From: an uncultured Sutterella sp.
GTDB taxonomy: Bacteria > Pseudomonadota > Gammaproteobacteria > Burkholderiales > Burkholderiaceae_F
Assembly: GCA_934249275.1 (NCBI GenBank)
Contig: CAKQKT010000002.1
Span: 1-50,630, forward strand
DNA: 50,630 nt
Direction of reading: 5' to 3'
The notes beneath the pieces are model-generated. The model saw only the letters and a list, made by a program, of their open reading frames with translations, did no database searches and was not told the origin of the DNA. The first letter of the stretch is position 1. The number at the start of each line of letters is the position of its first letter. Made by a program: the position numbers and the translations under genes. Below are positions 42,921 to 50,630 of this stretch, piece by piece.

Positions 42921-44125
42921 TCGGCAATGCTTTCATTCTGGCTGTTCGCCAGATCATTCGTAATCCGCTCAGAAGCCTGCTGACTGTGCTTGGTGTTGTA
43001 ATCGGCGTTATGGCAGTGATTACGATGGTAACGGTCGGCAATGGCGCTTCTCAGGCTATTCGCACGCAGATTGAATCCTTTGGCAACAATCAGCTGATGC
43101 TTCGCCCGGGCATGCGCATGGGGCCGGGACAGACTGTGGGGGCGCCGAGTTTCACGCTGGAGGACGCCGTAGCACTCAAGAGTCAGATTGCCGGCATTGT
43201 TGCCGTGGCTCCACAGGCTTCCAAGTCCATGACGATTGTGGCCAATGGACGAAACTGGCAAACCAGTGTGATAGGCACGGACAACAACTACTTCACCATT
43301 GACAATCGCGACATTATTGAGGGTCGTGTTTTTGAGGTTGGTGAGATGCAGTCGGGAGCAGCAGTCTGCGTGATTGGCGGCACTGTTCAGAAGGAGATTT
43401 TCGGAGAGGGAGCTGATGTTATTGGCCGTACGATTCGAACCGGTAATTTTTCCTGCCGCGTGGTGGGCCTGCTGAAGACCAAGGGAACGGCCGCTATGGG
43501 TGGTGATCAGGATGACTTGCTTGTCATGCCGATCAAGACGATTCAGCGAAGGGTGATTGGCAAGAACCGAGTCGGGGCCCTTCTGATTTCTGTGAATCCG
43601 CAGTCCGATCGCGATCGCTTGCGAGAAGCTGTTACGGAGCTCATGCGTGAGCGCCGCAGTCTCTCCGACGGTGAGGATGATAATTTCCAAATTTTGGATA
43701 CGGCCGAGATTGCAGCTAAAGTGGCATCCACAACGCAGATCATGACGACGCTGCTTGCTGCTGTGGCGGCGGTGAGCTTGCTTGTGGGCGGCATCGGCAT
43801 CATGAATATCATGTTGGTGTCCGTAACGGAGCGTACGCGTGAGATCGGCATTCGTCTTGCCATCGGTGCCCTTGAGCGCGAGGTGCTGCTTCAATTTCTC
43901 ATTGAGGCTCTGATGCTCGGTTGCATGGGCGGCGCGATCGGCGTACTTGGTGCTTTGGGTTTATCGAAGGCACTCGCGGTCTTTATGGGGGTTCCCTTCA
44001 TTTTCAATCCAGGCATCAATTTGTTGGCATTCACTGTATCGGCACTTACGGGGGTAGTTTTTGGCTTTTTCCCAGCCAGACGCGCGGCTAAACTCGATCC
44101 GATAGAGGCAGTGCGGCACGAGTGA
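42917..44125 (+). CDS. MacB-like ABC transporter permease (MacB_PCD/FtsX domains)
   Basis: A 402-residue inner-membrane protein with the MacB topology. One helix lies near the N-terminus (about 18-40, RSLLTVLGVVIGVMAVITMVTVG), a large periplasmic MacB_PCD domain spans about 45-275, and three C-terminal FtsX helices follow (about 280-395, with NIMLVSVTERTREIGIRLAIGA). Such mechanotransmission transporters expel macrolides, lipopeptides, siderophores or protein toxins; the substrate here is unknown. It is the last gene of the operon and is followed by a terminator shared with ssb. Confidence 0.94.
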   Translation: MIGNAFILAVRQIIRNPLRSLLTVLGVVIGVMAVITMVTVGNGASQAIRTQIESFGNNQLMLRPGMRMGPGQTVGAPSFTLEDAVALKSQIAGIVAVAPQASKSMTIVANGRNWQTSVIGTDNNYFTIDNRDIIEGRVFEVGEMQSGAAVCVIGGTVQKEIFGEGADVIGRTIRTGNFSCRVVGLLKTKGTAAMGGDQDDLLVMPIKTIQRRVIGKNRVGALLISVNPQSDRDRLREAVTELMRERRSLSDGEDDNFQILDTAEIAAKVASTTQIMTTLLAAVAAVSLLVGGIGIMNIMLVSVTERTREIGIRLAIGALEREVLLQFLIEALMLGCMGGAIGVLGALGLSKALAVFMGVPFIFNPGINLLAFTVSALTGVVFGFFPARRAAKLDPIEAVRHE

Positions 44126-44143
44126 CGGATGAGAGAAAAACAA

Positions 44144-44173
44144 AAAGGCCCAGTTCAATAGAACTGGGCCTTT
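44144..44173. terminator. bidirectional terminator between the efflux operon and ssb
   Basis: A 13-bp perfect stem AAAGGCCCAGTTC / GAACTGGGCCTTT with loop AATA. On the minus strand it is followed by TTTTTG, good for ssb. On the plus strand only TTT follows, so it is weaker for the efflux operon. Confidence 0.9.
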
Positions 44174-44197
44174 GGTTAACTGGCGGAAACAGTCGGT

Positions 44198-44686
44198 TTA
44201 GAACGGAACATCGTCGCCTTCAAGCTGGTCGAAAGCGGTATTGGATGTCACCGGAGCACTCTGGCGGGCCGGCTGCGCTGCCGGCTGAGCTGCGGGGCGC
44301 GGGGCGCGCGGAGCGCTTTCGAAACCATCATCCATGCCCTGATTATCGGACTGGCGGCGGTCGAGGAGCTGCATTGTTTCACCGATGATTTCGGTGGCAT
44401 AGCGGTCAGTGCCGTCCTTGGCCTGATACTTGCGGGTGCGCAGGCGGCCTTCGATATAGCACTGGCTGCCCTTGTGGAGGTATTCCTTGGCAATTTCGGC
44501 AAGACGGGAGAAAAGGACCACGCGGTGCCATTCGGTTTCGCTGACGGTCTGGCCTTCGGCGTTGCGGTAGCGGCGCGTCGTGGCGATGTTGAGTGTCGTG
44601 ATGGCGGTACCGCCGTCCGTCGTGTAGCGGGTTTCGGGATCGCGGCCGAGGTTGCCGATCAGGATTACCTTGTTGATGGAAGCCAT
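44198..44686 (-). CDS. ssb: single-stranded DNA-binding protein
   Basis: SSB coats single-stranded DNA and recruits replication and repair enzymes through its C-terminal tip. The 162-residue protein has the OB fold ([22 protein letters not shown], then [29 protein letters not shown]). A Pro/Ala/Gln-rich linker follows, and the acidic tip is EGDDVPF, a minor variant of DDDIPF. No Shine-Dalgarno sequence is visible. It follows the MFS gene by 25 bp. Confidence 0.97.
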   Translation of the reverse strand: MASINKVILIGNLGRDPETRYTTDGGTAITTLNIATTRRYRNAEGQTVSETEWHRVVLFSRLAEIAKEYLHKGSQCYIEGRLRTRKYQAKDGTDRYATEIIGETMQLLDRRQSDNQGMDDGFESAPRAPRPAAQPAAQPARQSAPVTSNTAFDQLEGDDVPF

Positions 44687-44711
44687 AATTAACTAACTTG
44701 CAAAAATATAT

Positions 44712-45953
44712 CTATCGAACTTGAATTGCTTCACCTTGTTCATGCTGCCTGCGGGGCTTGGGTTCCGTGAGGCCAAGAGCAAGCAGGAACCAACACAGCA
44801 TAGCAAAACTTGATGCATAGAACACGGCCTGCGCAGAAAAATGTTGGGCGATCCAGCCGCCTGCTGCGCCGCCAACGAAGAGCCCGAAGCTCTGCGTCGT
44901 GTTGTAGATTCCAAGCGCCAGGCCTTTGTCGGCTTTCGGTGCGGTGCGCGAAATGAGTCCGGGAAGCGTAGCTTCGAGGATGTTGAAGCCGATGAAGAAG
45001 AGCGTCACGAGAAAGGCCACTTCCCATGCGGAATGCATAAGGAACGAGAAGAGCACGAAGACGACGGCGAGAAGCAGGATGTTCATTCGCAGAAGCGATG
45101 TGATTTTGCCTTTGCGTTCGGCCCAGACGATTGGCTTCATCATGACGGCAAAGCCGATGAGCACGGCGGGAAGATAAATGTACCAGTGATGCAGTACAGG
45201 AAGTCCCATCTTGACGAGCTGTGTCGGAATAACGACAAAAAGCGCCATTTGCACGCAGTGCAGGCAGAAGATGCCGGCATTTAGGCGCAGCAACTGTGGA
45301 TTGAAGGCAACTTTTTGCCAGGGCTGGTGGTCGTTCGCTTGTTCGGCGGCGACTGCAGGTGCGTCAGGCACGATTTTGAGAACGACCCAGACGGCACAGG
45401 CGGAGAGAATGGCTGTGATCCAGAAAAGTCCTGGCACACCCCAAAGTTCGGTGAGGGGAGGGGCGGCAACCAGACTGAAGGCAAACGTCAGTCCAATTGA
45501 GGCGCCTACGAGTGCCATGGCTTTCGTAATGACGCGGTCTCTCACGCTGTCTGCAATGAGTGCGGTGACGGCTGCTGAAATGGCGCCTGCACCCTGAAGA
45601 GCGCGGCCGAGCATGACTGTCCAGATTGTGGTGCCCATGGCGGCGACGATGCTGCCTGCTATGAAGAGCAACAAACCGGCAATGATGACGGGCTTGCGGC
45701 CAAGACGGTCGCTCGCTGCGCCGAAAGGAATCTGTAGCACGCTTTGCGTAAGGCCGTAGATGCCGAGAGTGAGACCGACCAGAAAGTCATTGTCTCCGCC
45801 AGGGAGATTCCTTGCGTAGACGGCGAATACGGGGAGTATGAGGAATAGTCCCAGCATGCGCAGAGCAAAAATGCCTGCAAGAGAAATGCTGGAGCGCTTC
45901 TCCTGAGCCGTCATGGTTCCGGAGGCGTTGGAGGGATCGTGTTTGGCGCGCAT
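44712..45953 (-). CDS. MFS transporter (drug/H+ antiporter-like)
   Basis: A protein of about 413 residues with twelve hydrophobic segments and the MFS signature GAASDRLGRKPVII between helices 2 and 3. The N-terminal SLAGIFALRMLGLFLILPVFAVYA matches a family found upstream of ssb and divergent from uvrA in many Betaproteobacteria. It resembles multidrug/arabinose-efflux MFS members; the substrate is unknown. The start is uncertain: 45953 is used, while ATG at 45914 also fits the family. Confidence 0.9.
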   Translation of the reverse strand: MRAKHDPSNASGTMTAQEKRSSISLAGIFALRMLGLFLILPVFAVYARNLPGGDNDFLVGLTLGIYGLTQSVLQIPFGAASDRLGRKPVIIAGLLLFIAGSIVAAMGTTIWTVMLGRALQGAGAISAAVTALIADSVRDRVITKAMALVGASIGLTFAFSLVAAPPLTELWGVPGLFWITAILSACAVWVVLKIVPDAPAVAAEQANDHQPWQKVAFNPQLLRLNAGIFCLHCVQMALFVVIPTQLVKMGLPVLHHWYIYLPAVLIGFAVMMKPIVWAERKGKITSLLRMNILLLAVVFVLFSFLMHSAWEVAFLVTLFFIGFNILEATLPGLISRTAPKADKGLALGIYNTTQSFGLFVGGAAGGWIAQHFSAQAVFYASSFAMLCWFLLALGLTEPKPRRQHEQGEAIQVR

Positions 45954-45989
45954 GAATAGCAATGTGAATGAAAAGTCGGGGGAGCATCC

Positions 45990-46018
45990 TTTACCCGAAC
46001 GGTAGGACAGTCTATATT
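45990..46018 (+). promoter_or_regulatory. putative uvrA promoter
   Basis: TTTACC (45990-45995), a 17-nt spacer and TATATT (46013-46018) lie about 38 bp upstream of the uvrA start. A LexA-type CTGT-N8-ACAG box was looked for in the divergent gap and not found. Confidence 0.5.
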
Positions 46019-46055
46019 CATAAGTCTGTTTTTGGCCTTAAGACCGATCCTGCTC

Positions 46056-48845
46056 ATGATGAAAGCCATCTCCGTGCGCGGCGCGCGCACTCATAACCTC
46101 AAGAACGTCAGTCTGGACATTCCGAGAGACAAGCTCACGGTGATCACAGGCCTTTCCGGAAGCGGCAAGAGTTCGCTCGCCTTCGATACGCTTTATGCGG
46201 AGGGGCAGCGTCGCTATGTGGAAAGCATCTCAGCGTATGCGCGTCAGTTTTTGGAGTTGCGTCCGAGGCCTGATGTTGACAGTATTGACGGACTGTCTCC
46301 CTCCATTGCCATCGGACAGAGAAGGACTTCGGGATCGTCGCGTTCGGTCGTGGGTACTGTTACGGAAATTTCCGACTATATGAGGCTACTCTTTGCTCGT
46401 GCTGGCGTGCCGTATTGTCCGACGCATGCCCAACCTTTGGAGATGAGCTCGATAGCCTCGATCGTCGACCGCACGCTCACGCTTTCGGATGGCGCAAAAA
46501 TTATGGTGCTGGCTCCCGTTGTTCGGGGAAAGACGGGCAATTTTAAGCCGTATTTCGAGAAGTCGCTTTCTGATGGGTATGTGAGATTTCGAATTGACGG
46601 TGTTGTGCAGGTGCTTGAAAGCGCTCCGTCTCTCAATGACGGATGCCCGCATGATGTCGATGTCGTGGTCGATCGCTTGAAGGTTGCCGCGGATGCTCGA
46701 ACTCGTTTGGCTGAGAGCTGTCAGAGTGCGTCCGAGTTGAGCAATGGTCGTGTGTATATCGAAGAATTTGGTACCGGTATGCACTATGAGTTCAGCACGC
46801 AGTTTGCGTGTCCGCTTTGCAGTTTCAGCGTGCCTGCTTTGGAACCGGTTCATTTTTCGCCTTTTAATCCAGTAGGACGCTGCCCGTCGTGCGAAGGAAC
46901 GGGGTTGGTTCGTGCCTTCGATGTCCAAAAGGTGGTGGCAGCTGAGGGAGGCACGCTTGAAGCTGGTGCCATTCCGGGATGGGATGCAAGGAACGGGCGC
47001 AAGTTCAAGCTTGTCGCTGCGGCGGCGGAAGTGCTTGGCGTTTCAACTCAAACGCCGTGGAACGAATATTCGCGGGAAGTGAAGCAGGCATTTCTTTACG
47101 GGAACGAACAGACTCGCTCCATGCCGGTTCCATTCATTGGCGTGATCAATGATCTTCAGCGGCAGTGGAATGATCCCAAAACTCTCACTCACGTGAGACA
47201 AGGGCTTGATGCGTACCGCTCCGATGTGACATGTCCTGTGTGTCATGGTGAAAGACTCCGTCCTGAACTTCTCTCGGTTTTTGTAGGGGATGGTGAGGAT
47301 CGCTACTCCTATGGCGAGATGAATGCAATGAGCCTTTCTCAGTTGCGTGAGGCATTTTCCAAACTTACGTTCTCGGACCGGCATGCTGCCGTTGCAGAGC
47401 GTTTGACGTCGGCCATTTCGAGCAGGCTTTCGTTTCTTGAAAACGTGGGATTGGGATATTTGTCTCTTAATCGTCGTGCCGACACGCTATCGGGCGGCGA
47501 AATGCAGCGCATCAGGCTCGCAAGCCAGATTGGATCCGGGCTTACGGGCGTGCTTTATGTTCTTGATGAACCGAGCATCGGCCTTCATCAGCGTGATAAC
47601 GAAAAGCTTTTGAAGAGTCTTGAGGAGCTTCGAGACTTAGGCAACACTGTCATCGTTGTGGAGCATGACGAGGATGCCATGCGCAGAGCGGATTATCTTG
47701 TTGACATGGGGCCTGGAGCAGGCGAACACGGCGGCGAGGTGCTCGCCGCCGGTACGCCGGAGGAGGTTATGGCGAATGAGCGGTCCGTGACGGGAAAGTT
47801 TCTCAAGGGGGAATTGACAATTCCTGTTCCCAAAAAGCGAAAGAAGCCCGAACGAGGATGGCTCACGCTAACAGGCGCCTGCGGACACAATCTTCAGAAC
47901 GTTACGCTCAAGGTGCCGGTCGGTCTTCTGAATGTAGTAACCGGCGTGTCGGGATCCGGGAAGTCCTCGCTTGTCATCGATACTCTTTACGCAGCGATGG
48001 CGCGAACAGTCAACCGTGCAACGACGCAGATGCCGCTACCTTACGATCATATCGAAAACCTTGAGGCCTTTGACAAGGTCATCATGGTCGATCAGTCTCC
48101 CATTGGTCGTACGCCTCGATCGAATCCAGCGACTTATACGGGCATTTTTGCTTCCATTCGAGAGGTTTTTGGACAGACTCAGACTGCGCGTGAACGCGGC
48201 TATACCTCCAGTCGTTTCAGTTTCAACGTGAAGGGCGGCCGATGCGAGGCGTGTCAGGGCGACGGAATCATCTGCATGCAGATGCAGTTTTTGCCGGATG
48301 TCTATGTGCCTTGCGATGTTTGTCATGGACGCCGTTATAACCGCGAGACGCTTGAGGTGACATACGCAGGCAAGAATATCGCCGATGTGCTTGAGATGAC
48401 TGTTGATGAGGCTCTTCCGTTCTTTGATGCCTATCCGAAAATCAAGCGCGTTTTGCAGGCTCTTGTGGATGTCGGACTGGGTTACATCAAGCTCGGCCAG
48501 AGCGCGACTACTTTCTCCGGCGGCGAGGCGCAGCGCATCATGCTTGCCGCAGAACTCGCACGTCCGGAAACGGGACGCACGCTCTATATTCTTGACGAGC
48601 CGACGACGGGCTTGCATTTCAAGGATGTTTTGCAGTTGCTGGCAGTCTTGCGGCGTCTGACCGATCAGGGCAATACGGTGCTTCTCATTGAGCATAATCT
48701 TGATGTGGTGAAGTGCGCCGACTATGTGATTGACATGGGACCTGATGGAGGTGAAGACGGCGGTCGGATTCTGGCTGAAGGAACGCCTGAGGAGGTGGCG
48801 AAGGCGAATAGCGTTTCTTCTCCGTATCTCAAGCGAATTTTATAA
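46056..48845 (+). CDS. uvrA: excinuclease ABC subunit A
   Basis: UvrA is the damage-recognition ATPase of nucleotide-excision repair. The 929-residue protein has two ABC modules with Walker A GLSGSGKSSLAFDTLYAEGQRR and GVSGSGKSSLVIDTLY. It has signatures LSGGEMQRIRLASQIG and FSGGEAQRIMLAAEL, and zinc fingers CPLC...CPSC and CEAC...CDVC. Length is normal. Two adjacent ATGs (46056 and 46059) are possible. It is divergent from the MFS-ssb pair, a common betaproteobacterial arrangement. Confidence 0.97.
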   Translation: MMKAISVRGARTHNLKNVSLDIPRDKLTVITGLSGSGKSSLAFDTLYAEGQRRYVESISAYARQFLELRPRPDVDSIDGLSPSIAIGQRRTSGSSRSVVGTVTEISDYMRLLFARAGVPYCPTHAQPLEMSSIASIVDRTLTLSDGAKIMVLAPVVRGKTGNFKPYFEKSLSDGYVRFRIDGVVQVLESAPSLNDGCPHDVDVVVDRLKVAADARTRLAESCQSASELSNGRVYIEEFGTGMHYEFSTQFACPLCSFSVPALEPVHFSPFNPVGRCPSCEGTGLVRAFDVQKVVAAEGGTLEAGAIPGWDARNGRKFKLVAAAAEVLGVSTQTPWNEYSREVKQAFLYGNEQTRSMPVPFIGVINDLQRQWNDPKTLTHVRQGLDAYRSDVTCPVCHGERLRPELLSVFVGDGEDRYSYGEMNAMSLSQLREAFSKLTFSDRHAAVAERLTSAISSRLSFLENVGLGYLSLNRRADTLSGGEMQRIRLASQIGSGLTGVLYVLDEPSIGLHQRDNEKLLKSLEELRDLGNTVIVVEHDEDAMRRADYLVDMGPGAGEHGGEVLAAGTPEEVMANERSVTGKFLKGELTIPVPKKRKKPERGWLTLTGACGHNLQNVTLKVPVGLLNVVTGVSGSGKSSLVIDTLYAAMARTVNRATTQMPLPYDHIENLEAFDKVIMVDQSPIGRTPRSNPATYTGIFASIREVFGQTQTARERGYTSSRFSFNVKGGRCEACQGDGIICMQMQFLPDVYVPCDVCHGRRYNRETLEVTYAGKNIADVLEMTVDEALPFFDAYPKIKRVLQALVDVGLGYIKLGQSATTFSGGEAQRIMLAAELARPETGRTLYILDEPTTGLHFKDVLQLLAVLRRLTDQGNTVLLIEHNLDVVKCADYVIDMGPDGGEDGGRILAEGTPEEVAKANSVSSPYLKRIL

Positions 48846-48867
48846 GTCGATTTAAGAGGGGCGTGTT

Positions 48868-49797
48868 TTGTCCGTAATGATTCTGGGTGCGTCCGGCCGT
48901 CTTGGCCGGGCGCTTTGGGCTTGTCGTCCCAGGACTCTTGAGGTGACGGCTTTGACGCATGCCGAACTCGATGTGACGGACATTCAATCGCTCGAGTCGC
49001 TAGTAGCCCTTGCTCATCCTGAGGTGGTGATCAACGCGGCGGCCTGGACCGATGTTTCGGGGGCGCAGATTCAGGAGGCGGCCGCGCATGCTGTCAATGC
49101 CGCGGCGCCGGGAGCCATGGGGAGGCTGTTCGCACGTCTGGGAATTCGGATTGTTCATTTTTCCACCGATTATGTCTTTTCCGGCGAGGGACGTGATGCC
49201 TGGGACGAGTCGTGCAGGCCTCAGCCGCGCGCGTCAGGTGTCTACGGGATGACCAAGTTCAATGGCGAAAGACTGCTTGAAGAAAGCGGCGTTTTCGGTT
49301 CCATTGTGCGTGTTGGGTGGCTTCACAGTGGAGAACGCGATTTCGTGAGCGCGATACTTTCCGCGGCTGCTGAGGGCAGGCTTCTTTCTGTAACTCGATC
49401 GCAGGTGGGGACGCCGACTTCAACCGAAGCGTTGGCTCGATGGACGTGGAATGCATTGCCCGAATTGACGAAGCCTGATCGATTGGGGGTTGTTCATTAT
49501 GTCGAGGACGGCGGGTGGATTACCCGAGCCGACATGGCCGCTTATGTACTGGCGGTTGCTGAGGAGCGAGCAGTCAGACTTGATGAACTTGAGCTTGCCA
49601 GGCGGTTTAGATCGGCTCGGGAGACGATGAGGACGCCGGAGTCGGATGACGGCTTTCGCCCGTTGAATTGTCGGTTATCCAGCCTTCGAAAGAGTGAATT
49701 TCCAAGTACGGAAAACTGGAAACTGGGTGTGGAGAAGTCTGTGGATAACGTTTTTATGGATAAAATGAGTCTGTGGATAACTTTCTGTGACGGTTAG
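48868..49797 (+). CDS. dTDP-4-dehydrorhamnose reductase-like protein (RmlD/RfbD family)
   Basis: RmlD reduces dTDP-4-keto-L-rhamnose in dTDP-rhamnose synthesis. The product has the Rossmann motif MILGASGRLGRAL, the conserved VVINAAAWTDV, IVHFSTDYVFSGEG, the catalytic YGMTKFNGE and RPLNCRLSS motifs. TTG at 48868 is preferred because GAGGGG lies 7 nt upstream; an ATG three codons later is possible. The last 20 or so residues look unrelated to the family and are encoded by a run of DnaA-box-like repeats, so the frame probably reads through into non-coding sequence. It follows uvrA by 22 bp. No other rml gene is nearby. Confidence 0.85.
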   Translation: MSVMILGASGRLGRALWACRPRTLEVTALTHAELDVTDIQSLESLVALAHPEVVINAAAWTDVSGAQIQEAAAHAVNAAAPGAMGRLFARLGIRIVHFSTDYVFSGEGRDAWDESCRPQPRASGVYGMTKFNGERLLEESGVFGSIVRVGWLHSGERDFVSAILSAAAEGRLLSVTRSQVGTPTSTEALARWTWNALPELTKPDRLGVVHYVEDGGWITRADMAAYVLAVAEERAVRLDELELARRFRSARETMRTPESDDGFRPLNCRLSSLRKSEFPSTENWKLGVEKSVDNVFMDKMSLWITFCDG

Positions 49798-49860
49798 GAA
49801 ATCCTTTGAAATTCAATATGATGCGGTAATGACGGCCGCCTGTTTGGCGGCCGTGGATAA
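49740..49860 (+). repeat. cluster of DnaA-box-like sequences
   Basis: TGTGGATAA (complement of the DnaA box TTATCCACA) occurs perfectly at 49740-49748 and 49772-49780. One-mismatch copies lie at 49755-49763 (TATGGATAA) and 49852-49860 (CGTGGATAA). All four have the same orientation, and three are followed by C. The first three are spaced 15 and 17 bp and fall in the 3' end of the rmlD-like frame. AT-rich sequence lies between the third and fourth. Confidence 0.7.
49832..49854 (+). terminator. GC-rich hairpin between the convergent rmlD-like and galE genes
   Basis: A 9-bp perfect stem ACGGCCGCC / GGCGGCCGT with loop TGTTT. On the plus strand the U-tract is separated from the stem (TTTTTTT starts 15 bp later), so termination is uncertain. 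The stem overlaps the fourth DnaA-box-like site. Confidence 0.5.
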
Positions 49861-49887
49861 CTTTGAAGTTTTTTTCTGAGAACAGCT

Positions 49888-50607
49888 TTAGCTTTTTCGA
49901 GACTCGAAATTCCAAGCGTCTCGACACATGTCATCAATGGTGCGACTGGCCTTCCAGCCGAGCAGTACTTCGGCGCGTGAGGGGTCGCACCAGTTGGCGG
50001 CAATGTCGCCTTCACGTCGGGCAACGAGCTCGTAGGGAACGGGGCGGCCGCTTGCCTTTTCAAATGCCTTGACGACTTCTAGCACGCTGTAGCCTCGACC
50101 GCATCCGAGGTTGATGGCGATCCAGCCGGAGTGATTCATGATGTAAGGAACGGCCTTGGCATGGCCGTCGGCAAGATCCATCACGTGAATGTAGTCGCGA
50201 ACGCCCGTGCCGTCCGGGGTCGGATAGTCGTGGCCGAAGATGCGCAGTCGAGGCAGGGTTCCGTGTGCCACTCTTGCGACGTACGGCAGCAGGTTGTTGG
50301 GGATGCCGTTGGGGTCTTCGCCGATAAGGCCCGAAGGATGTGCTCCGATGGGGTTGAAGTAGCGCAGGCATACGGCGCTGAATTCAGGATAGGCGCGGCA
50401 GACGTCGGCGAGAATCTGTTCAATGTGCAGTTTGGAGCGGCCGTACGGGTTTGTCGGCTCGCCCGTCGGGCAGTTTTCTGTGAGAGGCAGTGTTTCGGGT
50501 GTTCCGTAAACCGTTGAGGAGGAGCTGAAGATGATGCGGTTTACGCCTTTTTTGGGCTCTTCCGACTTTTTGGGGAAACAGGGGGCTCGATGGTGCCTTA
50601 GTCGAGG
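49888..50607 (-). pseudogene. galE: UDP-glucose 4-epimerase, 5'-truncated at the right edge of the window
   Basis: From about 50547 down to the stop at 49888 the minus strand encodes the C-terminal two thirds of a GalE. GVNRIIFSSSSTVYG is followed by the catalytic Tyr-X3-Lys in NPYGRSK, then LRYFNPIGAHPSG, DYIHVMDLADGH and LGCGRGYSVLEV, ending near LGWKASRTIDDMCRDAW. Upstream of 50547 the same frame stays open only to about 50607 and shows no epimerase similarity. Neither of the other two minus-strand frames continues it. The first 110 or so residues, including the NAD-binding Gly-X-Gly-X-X-Gly, are absent. This could be a rearranged gene or an assembly artefact at a contig end. Confidence 0.7.
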
Positions 50608-50630
50608 TCAGAACCGGCTCGTGAGAAGGA

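Noticed and set aside
42860..43894. 344-codon minus-strand frame opposite the MacB permease
   Set aside because: His- and Arg-rich antisense shadow without family features.
45954..46055. LexA/SOS box in the uvrA upstream region
   Set aside because: ACAG and CTGT occur but in the wrong order and spacing for CTGT-N8-ACAG.
1..50630. CRISPR arrays, insertion sequences, prophage or rRNA
   Set aside because: No spaced direct-repeat arrays, transposase or integrase motifs, phage structural genes or rRNA sequence were seen on reading both strands.

Overview
The window looks like ordinary chromosome of a betaproteobacterium of the Burkholderiales, possibly Sutterellaceae; the genus is an inference. 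The clues are betaproteobacterial gene orders: lolB-ispE-tRNA-Gln-prs-rplY-pth-ychF, kdsD-kdsC-lptC-lptA-lptB-rpoN-ptsN-rapZ, fmdB-aspS, and uvrA with a divergent MFS gene and ssb. Gene density is high, many stop/start codons overlap, and I see no insertion sequence, prophage block, CRISPR array or rRNA.

Layout, left to right. 0-4.3 kb (minus strand): an AsmA-family envelope protein, a decayed ahpF beside an intact ahpC with a clear promoter, and a small XRE regulator. 4.3-13.8 kb (minus): ychF, a DUF523 gene, pth, a DEAD-box RNA helicase, rplY, prs, tRNA-Gln, ispE, lolB and a secreted TPR protein. 13.8-14.9 kb: mutY, alone on the plus strand. 14.9-21.4 kb (minus): Kdo synthesis and LPS export genes followed by rpoN, ptsN and rapZ. 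21.5-24.8 kb (minus): a four-gene acidic amino-acid ABC transporter behind a textbook sigma-54 promoter. 25-28.5 kb (minus): a crotonase-fold protein lacking the usual catalytic glutamates, and a PatZ-type protein acetyltransferase.

28.6-32.3 kb (plus): mtnA and a class II aldolase, which together suggest a methylthioribose salvage 'DHAP shunt', then a small conserved protein, an outer-membrane lipoprotein and an orphan primase-like protein. 32.4-37 kb (minus): aspS with residues of a non-discriminating enzyme, fmdB and a divergent EF-G paralogue. 37.2-44.1 kb: a two-component system (minus) divergent from a four-gene MacAB/outer-membrane-factor efflux operon (plus), with a 10-bp-phased TGTAR repeat array in the shared control region. 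44.2-50.6 kb: ssb and an MFS transporter (minus), uvrA and an rmlD-like gene (plus), a cluster of DnaA-box-like sites, and a 5'-truncated galE at the right edge.

Nothing amounts to a wholly new multi-gene system. The best leads are regulatory or evolutionary: the sigma-54 promoter with a distal NtrC-like palindrome, the TGTAR array, the DnaA-box cluster, the ahpF relic beside functional ahpC, the mtnA-aldolase pair, and the linked tRNA-Gln and AspRS features bearing on tRNA-dependent amidation. Translations were compared with family sequences from memory only; no database search was run.
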